A DNA stretch of 60,059 bases. Origin: Planctomycetota bacterium (GTDB lineage: Bacteria; Planctomycetota; B15-G4; JADJEK01). The notes beneath the pieces are model-generated. The model searched no databases, was not told where the DNA came from, and worked only from the letters and a program-made list of their open reading frames with translations. Shown piece by piece: positions 19,054-28,752 of the stretch. The stretch lies in the NCBI GenBank assembly GCA_016213895.1, contig JACQZJ010000066.1:1-60059 (forward strand), in the 5' to 3' direction. Each line of letters begins with the position of its first letter. The stretch's first letter is position 1. The position numbers and the translations under genes are program-made.

Positions 19054-19821
19054 TCAGTTTCGCTTGAAAGCGAAGTCCGTTCGCGCGACGACCAGATCCT
19101 CGCGCGTCGCGGCCGAATGGAGCTGCGTGGTCAGCCAGTCGAGGTCGAGGATCCTCCTGGCCCAGCGTCCGGCGCGCGAATCCTGCGCCGCGAGGTCGAC
19201 GACCTTGGGCGGGAGGGTCTCCTCGTCGCTCTCCCACAGGACGAAGGGCGCGGTCGCCTCGCGGTAGGCGTCGCTCTCGTCATCGACTGGAAAGGCCGAG
19301 TCGATCAGCTCGTAGATCGCCGCGATGGTCTCTCGATCGCCGGTCCGGCCGTACGCGCCGTACAGGGCGCCGATCGCTCGAAGCCTCGGGGTGACGCGAC
19401 TCCAGTGCTCCTCTCGGCCGTCAGCGTGGAGCCCTCCGATGATGAAGCCCTGAGTGACGCCGAACCCACCGTGCTTGAAGACGTGGTCACAGGGTCCGCC
19501 GAGGATCTCCTCGTAGGTGCCGGGATTGACCTGCGGGATCCTCGGGCTGAATGTCGCCGAGCTCATGAGACCGCCGTGAGACTGTGACAGGGTCGTGTTT
19601 CGATAGATGGGAATCACGTAGAGCAGACTCTTCTGGTGGATGTAGGCGTGCTGCAGGCACCTGGGACAGATCGCACTGATCCACGACTCGCTGTAGGTGC
19701 TGGCGGCGAAGAGAAGGGCCAGGGTCACGAGGCACACGCGAGCGAGCGCAAGAAGCGGCGGCCACCATCGCCGCCGGAGGCGGCTCGGCCCTTGGTGTTC
19801 CGATGAGTGCCTGGGAGCCAC
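19054..19821 (-). CDS. Single-pass membrane protein of unknown function
   Basis: A 255-residue protein with a basic N-terminus and one transmembrane helix (PLLALARVCLVTLALLFAAS, about residues 22-41), followed by CPRCLQHAYIH, which could bind metal or haem or form a disulfide. The C-terminal half is helical and acidic. I do not recognise a family. The gene is isolated: 253 bases separate it from the glycosidase and 215 from the divergent gene at 20037, and neither gap shows a clear feature. Confidence 0.6.
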   Translation of the reverse strand: MAPRHSSEHQGPSRLRRRWWPPLLALARVCLVTLALLFAASTYSESWISAICPRCLQHAYIHQKSLLYVIPIYRNTTLSQSHGGLMSSATFSPRIPQVNPGTYEEILGGPCDHVFKHGGFGVTQGFIIGGLHADGREEHWSRVTPRLRAIGALYGAYGRTGDRETIAAIYELIDSAFPVDDESDAYREATAPFVLWESDEETLPPKVVDLAAQDSRAGRWARRILDLDWLTTQLHSAATREDLVVARTDFAFKRN

Positions 19822-20036
19822 GTTGTGTGAGACGCTGACGACGCCGGGCGCTTCCTGGGTAATCTCGCTGGCGTGCCACTGGATGATATCCAGAGGGGGG
19901 ATCCCTGCGCGCGGATTTGCGAAGTCGTTGCGGTTGGAGAGGGGAGGTGAAGCGCGTCTCCTGTACGCTGGTGAGGAACGGCGTGCAGCCGCCGCCGTGG
20001 CGCAGCGCAGGACTGCCGGCCGTCCCGCGGGGAGCC

Positions 20037-22502
20037 ATGAAGCGCAACGTCATCGGGCTGTTGTCGATTCTGCTGGCGCTCCTCGGCGTGCTGGTGGTCG
20101 TTCTCGCTTCGTGGGACGCCTCCGCCACCGATCCAGCGGACGGCGCCATGGGCGCGAGCGAGGGTGCTGCGGCCGCGCCGGCGAACCGCGAGGTCCCGGG
20201 GGACGCGGAGGAGTCCGCGAGCGGCCCGACGCGGGAAGCGGCCCCGGAGCCGCCGTGGAGCGGCGGCGACGTGATCGGCATGGTGGTCGATCGGGAAGGC
20301 AACCCGCTCGCAGGCGCCGACCTGTGGCTGACGCTCGAGGACCGCCACTTCGCCGCGCTCCCGGGCGACCACGCCGCCGCGCTCGAATCGCTGCTGGCGC
20401 CGCGCGCGACGGGTGCGGAGGGGCAGTTCCGCTTCGAACGTCTGCCGGAGCGTGGCCGCTACCACGCCAACGTACGCAAGAGCGGCTTCGCGCCGTGGGA
20501 GGGCTACAGGGTTCCCTTTCTCCTGTCGCCGGGGCGCACAACCGACCTGGGCCGCATCATCCTCGACAGGGCAAGCCGGATCTGCGGCGTGGTCGTCGAC
20601 TGGCAAGGATGGCCGGTGCCGGGCGCGCAGGTGCGTTGTCTGGGGACGCATTTCGACCCGCCCGTGATCACGGACGGCGCCGGCCGCTTCGAGATCACCG
20701 ACCTGAAGCCGGGCCGCTACGTGCTGGCGGCGAGCTGCAGAGGCTTCGCGCCCGAGCGGCGCGACCTGCCGGTGGTGCGCAGTCTGGGCGTGGGAGAGGC
20801 GTGGACCGACGTCCGCCTCATGCTCGCGCGCGGTCGAGCCGTGTTTGGTCGGGTCGTCAGCAGTTCCGGAGCTCCGGTGGCGGGCGCTCGCGTTTCTTCC
20901 AGCAAGCGCACGGGAGGCGTGCTCTTCGCCAACGGCGACCTCATGGGCGGCTGGTTCGACATCGACGCCACGCAGACCGATGATGGCGGCCGCTATGTTC
21001 TCACCGCGCCCGCGACTCCTGACGAGGAGTTCTCGGTCGCCGTTCTCGCCGGAGGATTCGCCGGCCTCGACGCGCCCGTGCGGGCGCCCCCAGGTCCCGA
21101 GCCGGTCCCGATGCCGGACATGATCCTCGCGCTGTCGCAGGATCCCGCGATCCAGCGGCGCGGAGTCGCGATCGGCGGTCGCGTGCTGGACAAGAACGGC
21201 GCCGGGATTCCCGGCGCCTGCATCGAGCTTTTGGGCCCGCGCGACCGGCGGGTCTGGAGCCTTACCGAGGAGGACGGCGCCTTCCGGTTCGAGAGGATGG
21301 AGGCGGGCGCATACACCGTGGCCGCATCGACGCCCGACTTGAGCCCGGTCCAGGTCGCGGATGTTCCGGTCGGCCAGGACTCCGACGTGACCGATCTGGA
21401 GATCGTGCTGAGGGACGCCGCCGGCGCGCTCGCGGGGATCGTCAGCGGGCTCGACGGCGCGACGGAGCCGCGCATGACCGTGAGCGCGCGGCACGCCGAC
21501 GGTCGCGTGGCCACGAGCGAGACGGACGCCGCCGGCGCCTTTCGCATCGCCCCGCTGGCTCCGGGCCGCCACGTGGTCCACATCGAGCCCGTGGATTCGC
21601 GATCAGACGATCTGCCAGAAGTTGAAGGCGTGGATCAGCCGTTCGAGCTGGAGGTCCAGGTCGCGGCCGGAGTCGAGAGCACGCTGCACGTGGATCTCCG
21701 GAGCAGCCCGTACTGCGCCGTCGAGGGAACGGTGCGGATCCGCGGTACGCCCGCGGCCGGGCTCGACGTGGGCGGCGCGCGCACGGATGAGGCCGGCAGG
21801 TACCGCACCCAGCCTCTCTTTTCCGGCGACACGCGGCTCATGGTCTGGGGAGAGAAAGGGGCGATTGCCCGGCACGATCTCGTGACCGCGCCCGGCACGA
21901 TTCACACGGTCGACCTCGACCTGAACCCGGCCTCTCTCGAGATTCGGGTGCTCGCGGGCGAGACCGGCGAACCGGACTGCACCGCCGCGATTCACATGGA
22001 CCAGGTGAGCCCGCATGGGTCGGAAGGGCCCGTCGTGGACTACGCCTGGTGCGCGAACGCGGTCGACAACGGCGTCGTCCTGTTCGAAGAGCTTCCTGCC
22101 GGCCGCTACCAGGTGGACGCGCATACGTCGCCCTGCGTGAGAGACAACCTCGCTCCCGAGATCGCGGTCGTCGACCTCGTTCCCGGCGGCTCCGGCGCAA
22201 TCGTCCTGCGCCGCTATCCCTTCGCTTCGCTTCGCGTCCGCCTCGAGCCGCCGCCGGCTGCCTCGCGCTGCGTCCTGGTCGAGCTGCGCTCCGCGTTTGG
22301 CGCGACGCGGCGTCTGCATGACAGCGACTTCCTGCCCGGCAGCGCCGAGGTCCTCTTCGACGACCTGGCTCGCGGCAGCTACCGCGTGGCCGTGCTCGAT
22401 GCGCAGACCGAGGCGGAGCTCGGCGCGGCGGACGTCACGGTGCACCCGAGCGAGGAGCATGTCGCCGTCATCGAGCTGCGGCAAGACGCCGACGAGCGCT
22501 GA
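20037..22502 (+). CDS. Multi-domain carboxypeptidase-regulatory-like protein
   Basis: An 821-residue membrane-anchored protein. One N-terminal helix (IGLLSILLALLGVLVVVLAS) precedes a low-complexity Ala/Pro/Glu linker. Then come at least four repeated transthyretin-like beta-sandwich units, each opening with a G-x-V-x-D-x2-G-x-P-x2-G-A pattern: VIGMVVDREGNPLAGADLW, ICGVVVDWQGWPVPGAQV, VFGRVVSSSGAPVAGARV and IGGRVLDKNGAGIPGACI. Units close with GRYVLAA-, GAYTVAAS- or GSYRVAVLD-like strands. It is probably a surface structural or adhesion protein; no enzyme motif is seen. The ATG at 20037 (after GGGGAGCC) is preferred over an upstream 40-residue extension. A deleted copy of this gene lies at 5241-5524, and another decayed gene of the same type at 24037. 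Confidence 0.8.
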   Translation: MKRNVIGLLSILLALLGVLVVVLASWDASATDPADGAMGASEGAAAAPANREVPGDAEESASGPTREAAPEPPWSGGDVIGMVVDREGNPLAGADLWLTLEDRHFAALPGDHAAALESLLAPRATGAEGQFRFERLPERGRYHANVRKSGFAPWEGYRVPFLLSPGRTTDLGRIILDRASRICGVVVDWQGWPVPGAQVRCLGTHFDPPVITDGAGRFEITDLKPGRYVLAASCRGFAPERRDLPVVRSLGVGEAWTDVRLMLARGRAVFGRVVSSSGAPVAGARVSSSKRTGGVLFANGDLMGGWFDIDATQTDDGGRYVLTAPATPDEEFSVAVLAGGFAGLDAPVRAPPGPEPVPMPDMILALSQDPAIQRRGVAIGGRVLDKNGAGIPGACIELLGPRDRRVWSLTEEDGAFRFERMEAGAYTVAASTPDLSPVQVADVPVGQDSDVTDLEIVLRDAAGALAGIVSGLDGATEPRMTVSARHADGRVATSETDAAGAFRIAPLAPGRHVVHIEPVDSRSDDLPEVEGVDQPFELEVQVAAGVESTLHVDLRSSPYCAVEGTVRIRGTPAAGLDVGGARTDEAGRYRTQPLFSGDTRLMVWGEKGAIARHDLVTAPGTIHTVDLDLNPASLEIRVLAGETGEPDCTAAIHMDQVSPHGSEGPVVDYAWCANAVDNGVVLFEELPAGRYQVDAHTSPCVRDNLAPEIAVVDLVPGGSGAIVLRRYPFASLRVRLEPPPAASRCVLVELRSAFGATRRLHDSDFLPGSAEVLFDDLARGSYRVAVLDAQTEAELGAADVTVHPSEEHVAVIELRQDADER

Positions 22503-22647
22503 CGGCCCGGCTCCTGGTGGAATCCCGGCGGACGTATCTACCCGAACTGCGCTGGTTCAGGTAGCATCACCTCGTCACAAGGGCTTCTGGGCGACTCGGT
22601 TCTCTTGGGTTCCGAGACGCTCAACTGAACAGAAGGAGGGAACTCCA

Positions 22648-23934
22648 ATGAAGGGAATCATGGTTGCCGCGGTGGCCGCGCTCGTGTCCACCACGATCGC
22701 GCTGGAGCGGGTCTCCTGGGCCGGCGGCGCGCGGAAGGCGGAGTTCGAGGCGCCGGTGCGGTTGCTTGCGGACGGGAAGTTCCTGAACGAGGTGGAGAAC
22801 ATGCTCTACCCCTCTCCGGTGCTGCTCGACGTCGACTCCGACGGACAGCGTGAGCTGGTGTGCGGCGACCTCTGGGGCCGCCTCCGCGTGTATGAGAATG
22901 TGGGGGAGGAAGGCGACACCACGTGGGGCCCCGCGGTCAAGCTCCAGTCCGAGGGCAAGGACCTCGAGCTACCGAACTGGTGATGCGTCGGCATGTGTCC
23001 ACAAGGCGTGGACTTCAATGCTGACGGCGTGAACGATCTCGTGGTGGGCACCATGGAGGGTGTCGCCTTCCTGGTTCCAGGATCCACGTCCGGCTTCAAG
23101 CAGCCGGAACGTGTTCTCGACTGCGAGGGCCGGCACATACTCCTGGGCAAGTTCTTCAACCGGGAGGCCAGCAAATGGGATGAGACGGATCGCAGTCCCA
23201 AGGGCAAGAAGAACCCGGTGGATCACTGCGTCGCCGTCGTGGCCGTGGACTGGGACGCGGACGGGGACCTGGACCTGCTGCTGGGCGCCAAGGAAGGACG
23301 CTTCTATCTGCGCAAGAACAAAGGCAAGAAGGGCCAGCCCGAGTTCACGGCCTACAACGAGCCGATCCCCGCGGGCAAGTCCGTGCTCGAGGTGCCCGGC
23401 GAACTGACCGCGCCACGGCTGGTCGACTGGAACGACGACGGCCGCTTCGACCTCGTGTGCGGGAGCCACGACGGAGGCGTCTACCTGTGCGAGAACAAGG
23501 GCAAGAAGGGGAAGCCCGCGTTCGGGAAGCCCGAGACTCTGATTCCGCCTGGTGGTCAACCGCGCTTCATGGGCTCTGGAAGTGGCAACCTGCCTGCCGA
23601 ACCCCTCAGGCCGACGTCCGGGTGCTACGTCGACGCGGTCGACTACGACGGAGACGGCGACCTCGACCTGCTGGTGGGCGGACGCTGCACCTGGAAGCCG
23701 GAGGAGCGACAACTGACTGCCGCGGAACAGCAGCGGGTCAAGGAGCTGCTGGCCGAGGAGAAGTCGGCGCAGGCCGAGATGGAGAAGCTCGACGCCAAGG
23801 CCAGTCGGAGCGAGGAAGAGCGGGCGACCTGGTCGCAGCTCTACCGAAAGCTGGAGGACCTGGACAAGGAACTCTGTACGTACCTGCCGCGCCCGCGAAG
23901 CGCCGAGTTCGTCTGGTTGTATCGGCGGCGCTGA
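22648..23934 (+). CDS. Secreted FG-GAP/VCBS-repeat protein with in-frame TGA (candidate selenoprotein)
   Basis: Read through TGA 22981-22983 this is a 428-residue protein; read strictly it splits into 22648-22983 (111 aa) and a same-frame ORF from 22993. A signal peptide (about residues 1-25) is followed by FG-GAP/VCBS beta-propeller blades with calcium-loop patterns: LLDVDSDGQRELVCGD, VDFNADGVNDLVVG, VDWDADGDLDLLLG, VDWNDDGRFDLVCG and VDYDGDGDLDLLVGG. A coiled-coil segment (QQRVKELLAEEKSAQAEMEK) and a terminal EFVWLYRRR follow. The TGA is codon 112 in the context LPNW-[TGA]-CVGMCPQG, next to two cysteines, with a hairpin directly 3'. Blades on both sides are intact, so one gene is certain in origin. 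Recoding versus nonsense mutation is open. RBS is AGGAGGG, 8 bases before the ATG. Confidence 0.7.
22981..23026 (+). promoter_or_regulatory. TGA codon with long hairpin immediately 3' (SECIS-like candidate)
   Basis: The TGA (22981-22983) is followed after 2 nt by a 9-bp stem CGTCGGCAT (22986-22994) pairing with ATGCTGACG (23018-23026, one G-U). A second 6-bp stem GTCCAC/GTGGAC (22997-23002 with 23008-23013) closes a 5-nt loop AAGGC. The apical loop begins 20 nt after the TGA, in the normal range for bacterial SECIS elements. No G is among its first two bases, so it departs from the usual consensus there. Confidence 0.35.
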
Positions 23935-24036
23935 ACGAGAGGTGCGGCTGACCGAGACGCACGGGCGCGTGGGCTTCTCATGAGGCCGGGCCATCAGGGC
24001 CTGGAAGTTCGCCGGATTGTGGAAGGTGGGCAGGCC

Positions 24037-24797
24037 GTGAGAGTCCTCGGCAAGCGAAGGGCACCGATCCTGGCGGCTCTGCTCGGGGCGGTCGCGGCGG
24101 CTGCGGCGTTCCTGCTGGTCCAGGGGGAGTCCGCCCCGCCGTCTGGCCCGAGCGGGAGCGAGGCCACCGCCGCTCCGCAGGAAAAGGAGCCAGGCGTCGC
24201 TTTGCCCGCGCTCGAGGCCGAGAGCGAGGTCGAGCGGAACGAGGCGCAAGCGAGCCGCCGCGAGCCGGACTTCGGCGGGGTGACCGGCCTCCTCGTGGAT
24301 GAGCAAGGCGCGCCAGTGGCCGGCGCCACGGTCACGCTGAGCATCTGGCAATCATCGCTCAAGAGCCACGGCCTGGCGGGCTGCGCGCGCCGGAGCGCCT
24401 GCTGCGGACCATCGACCTGCGCGCATCGAGCATGGAGAACGAGAAGATCCGGATTTCGTCCTGCGGCTCGCTCTTGTTCGACCTACCGGACGATCTCGTC
24501 GAGGGCGTCTCGATCGAGAGCGTCCTGCTGCGCGCCGGCGGGGCGGAGCGTCCCTTGGCGCCGACCCGCGCCGGCGGTCGAGACTACGTGGTCGAGCGCG
24601 TGCCGCACGGGCGGCACGAGATCGTGCTCCGTGTCTCTGCCGGCGGCGCGCTCTCCCTCACTCTCGGAGCAAGGAAACCCTGGCAAGACGGCGGTCCAGA
24701 AGGTAAATCGGACCGACAAGTAGAGATTTGTCACATCGCCCACGGGGCGAGCAGGTTCTCGGCTACGATGCGCGGCTGCGTGCGAGGATCCCAGTGA
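24037..24797 (+). pseudogene. Decayed carboxypeptidase-regulatory-like gene
   Basis: A GTG at 24037 (after GGAAGGTGGG) opens a typical exported protein: a hydrophobic helix (APILAALLGAVAAAAAFLLV), an acidic low-complexity linker, then GVTGLLVDEQGAPVAGATVTLSIW, the start of a regulatory-like beta-sandwich. Right after this, near 24345-24355, coherent coding shifts to another frame (AQEPRPGGLRAPERLL, then SIESVLLRAGGAERPLAP and RVPHGRHEIVLRVSAGG), which looks like the C-terminal part of such a protein. A frame-disrupting internal deletion explains this. The final part overlaps the start of the flavoprotein gene. It is the same kind of gene as 20037-22502. Confidence 0.65.
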
Positions 24798-26716
24798 ACG
24801 AGCGCCTGCCGATGCAGGTCGAGGTGCCCGGCGACGGCTATCACCGTGGCCTGATCTCCTGCCAGGTGGCGTGCCCGGTGCACACGGATGCGCGCGGCTA
24901 CGTGCGGGCGATCGCCGAGGGGCGCTTCGAAGAGGCCTACCTGATCGCGCGCGGGCCGAATCCCTTCGCCTCGATCTGCGGGCGCGTCTGCGGCGCGCCC
25001 TGCGAGGCGGCCTGCCGGCGCGGCAAGGTGCCGCGCGTGGACGCGGACGGGCGCTTCGTGGGCGTGGACCGGCCGATCTCCATCCGCGCGCTCAAGCGCT
25101 TCGCCTGCGAGCAGGCCGGCCCGGAGGCTCGCCCGACCGAGGATCTCCTGCAGGCCGTGCGCGGCTACGTGCCGCGCGTCTGCGCGGACGCCGAGGAGAT
25201 GGCGGCGCTGCTCAGCGCGGGCGTGGCGGGCGCATTCCGAGCGGCGGAGGGCCAGCGCGTCGCGATCGTCGGCGCCGGACCAGCCGGCTTGTCCGCGGCG
25301 CACGACCTGGCGCTCATGGGGTTCAAGCCCGTGGTCTTCGAGACCGAGCCGGTGGCGGCCGGCATGCTGGCCGTGGGCGTGCCGGCCTATCGCCTGCCGC
25401 GCGACCTCATCGCGCGCGAGGTCGCCGTCATCCGCGCGCTGGGCGTGGAGATCCGCTGCAGCGTGACCGTGGGCAAGGACATCACGTTTGCCGAGCTGCG
25501 GCGCGACCACGCGGCCGTGATCCTCGCCGTGGGCGCCAAGTCGTCCCGCGCGCTGGGCCTGCCCGGCGAGCGCGGGCCGCGCGTCTACGGCGGCGTGGAC
25601 CTGCTGCGCGCGGTGTCGCTGGGCGAGCGGCTGGACACGGGCCGCGAGGTGGTCGTGATCGGCGGCGGCAACGTCGCCTACGACGTGGCGCGCACGGTCA
25701 TGCGGCAGATCGCCTACGACACGGCGCGCACCGCGGCGCGCCTGTCCGGCACGGGCAAGGTCCACCTGGTGTCGCTGGAGACGCTCGAGGAGATGCCCGC
25801 GGACACGGCGGAGATCCGGGAAGGAGACGAGGAGGGCATAGGAAGGCTGAACGGCTGGGGCCCGGTCGAGATCGTGCGCGACCACGCGGGCGCCGTCACG
25901 GGCGTGACGCTCCGCCAATGCCGGCGCGTCTACGACGAGCAGCGCAGGTTCAGCCCGCTCTTCGACGACGCGGTGCGCCGGACCATTCCCTGCGACACGG
26001 TGCTGCTCTCCGTGGGCCAGTCTCCGAACACGGAGTTCCTGGCGGACGGAGGACAGGACGTCGCGCTCAGGAGTCCGGGCTGGCCCGAGGTGGACAAGGG
26101 CACGCTCGCCAGCAGCGCGCCGGGCGTGTTCGTGGCCGGCGACCTCGCGCACGGAACGCGCCTCTTGATCGACGCGGTGGCCTCGGGCAAGGCGGCGGCG
26201 CGCTCGGTCTACCGCCACCTGACGGGGCGCACGATCACGATGGACGCGGTCACGGCGCACGTCGCCCTGCCCCTCTACCGGCGCGAGCGCGGCTACGAGG
26301 CGATCCGGCGCCAGCCGGTTCCGGTCCTCGAGCCGGGGGAGCGGCTGCGCCATCCCGAGACCGTGGTCGAGGCGGGCTACGGCGCGACAGGCGCGCTGCG
26401 CGAGGCTTCGCGCTGCCTGGACTGCGGCGTGACGCCGGTCTTCGACGGCGCGCGCTGCGTGCTGTGCGGCGGCTGCGCGGACGTCTGCCCGACGCAGTGC
26501 CTCAAGCTGGCGCCGCTGGTGGACCTGGAAGCTCGCGCCGATCTGGCCGCGGCCATCGCGGGCGCCCTGGGCAGCGGCGCGGCCCTGGAGGACGACTCCG
26601 CCATAGTGAAGGATGAAGAGCGCTGCATCCGCTGCGGGCTGTGCGCGATGCGGTGTCCCGTGGAGGCGATCACGATGGAACGGGTGACCTTCGCAACGGA
26701 CTGGAGCAGCTCATGA
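24794..26716 (+). CDS. GltD-like FAD/NAD(P)H oxidoreductase with ferredoxin domains
   Basis: A 640-residue iron-sulfur flavoprotein of the glutamate-synthase-small-subunit/DPD-domain-II family. The N-terminal cluster-binding region has Cys23, Cys27, Cys62, Cys66, Cys70 and Cys74 (LISCQVACPVH; SICGRVCGAPCEAAC). The FAD fold starts at VAIVGAGPAGLSAAHDLAL and the NAD(P) fold at EVVVIGGGNVAYDVARTVM. The C-terminus adds two [4Fe-4S] ferredoxin motifs (CVLCGGCADVCPTQC; CIRCGLCAMRCPVEA). It has no glutamate synthase partner; instead it leads the Rieske/cytochrome b operon, whose next ATG overlaps its stop (ATGA). It likely couples NAD(P)H to the quinone/cytochrome system. Start is uncertain: GTG 24794 (GAGG upstream) or ATG 24812. 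Confidence 0.85.
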   Translation: MNERLPMQVEVPGDGYHRGLISCQVACPVHTDARGYVRAIAEGRFEEAYLIARGPNPFASICGRVCGAPCEAACRRGKVPRVDADGRFVGVDRPISIRALKRFACEQAGPEARPTEDLLQAVRGYVPRVCADAEEMAALLSAGVAGAFRAAEGQRVAIVGAGPAGLSAAHDLALMGFKPVVFETEPVAAGMLAVGVPAYRLPRDLIAREVAVIRALGVEIRCSVTVGKDITFAELRRDHAAVILAVGAKSSRALGLPGERGPRVYGGVDLLRAVSLGERLDTGREVVVIGGGNVAYDVARTVMRQIAYDTARTAARLSGTGKVHLVSLETLEEMPADTAEIREGDEEGIGRLNGWGPVEIVRDHAGAVTGVTLRQCRRVYDEQRRFSPLFDDAVRRTIPCDTVLLSVGQSPNTEFLADGGQDVALRSPGWPEVDKGTLASSAPGVFVAGDLAHGTRLLIDAVASGKAAARSVYRHLTGRTITMDAVTAHVALPLYRRERGYEAIRRQPVPVLEPGERLRHPETVVEAGYGATGALREASRCLDCGVTPVFDGARCVLCGGCADVCPTQCLKLAPLVDLEARADLAAAIAGALGSGAALEDDSAIVKDEERCIRCGLCAMRCPVEAITMERVTFATDWSSS

Positions 26717-27194
26717 CGGCCGAGGCGCGTGCCCCGCGTTCGCGGCTCGACCCGGAGCCGGTGTCCCGGCGCGACTTTCTGGGACTGGCAGCGCTCTGGG
26801 CGGCGGCTTCGGCCTTGGGCTTCGCCTTGATCGGCTCGCTGCGCCTGCCGCGGGCCGCGGTGCTTTCCTCGCCGTCGAAGAAGTTCCGGGTGACGCTGCC
26901 GGAGTCGCTGCCGGCCGGCCAGGCGTTCGTGCCGCCGGGGCGCGCGGTGGCGTTGTTCCGGGACGCCGAGGGCGTATACGCGGTGTCCCTGATCTGCACC
27001 CATCTCGGCTGCGTGGTGAAGAGCACTCCGACCGGATTCGAGTGCCCGTGCCACGGCTCGCGCTTCGGGCTCGACGGCACGGTGGCGAAGGGGCCGGCGC
27101 CGCAGCCGCTGCCGTGGCACAAGATCACGGGCGGCGCCGGCGACTACGTGGTGGACGAGAGCGCGAACGTGCCTCAGGGCACGCGACTGAAGGC

Positions 27195-27198
<4 letters not shown>
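26713..27198 (+). CDS. Rieske [2Fe-2S] protein
   Basis: A 161-residue Rieske subunit. The N-terminus has SRRDFLGLAALWAAASALGF, a twin-arginine-type signal that stays as a membrane anchor. The cluster motifs are CTHLGC and CPCHGSRFG, with two Cys and two His ligands and the disulfide-forming Cys pair of bc-type Rieske proteins. It begins inside the stop codon of the flavoprotein gene (ATGA) and ends in the start codon of the cytochrome b gene (ATGA), so the three are translationally coupled. Role: electron transfer from quinol bound at cytochrome b to a c-type cytochrome. Confidence 0.92.
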
Positions 27199-28748
<1,550 letters not shown>

Positions 28749-28752
28749 CGCC

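Noticed and set aside
22981-22983. General reassignment of TGA to a sense codon
   Set aside because: Many well-defined genes in the window end with TGA at the expected place, so only site-specific recoding or mutation is possible.
24728-24769. TTGTCA and TACGAT as a promoter of the respiratory operon
   Set aside because: The spacing is 30 bases, too long for a sigma-70 promoter.
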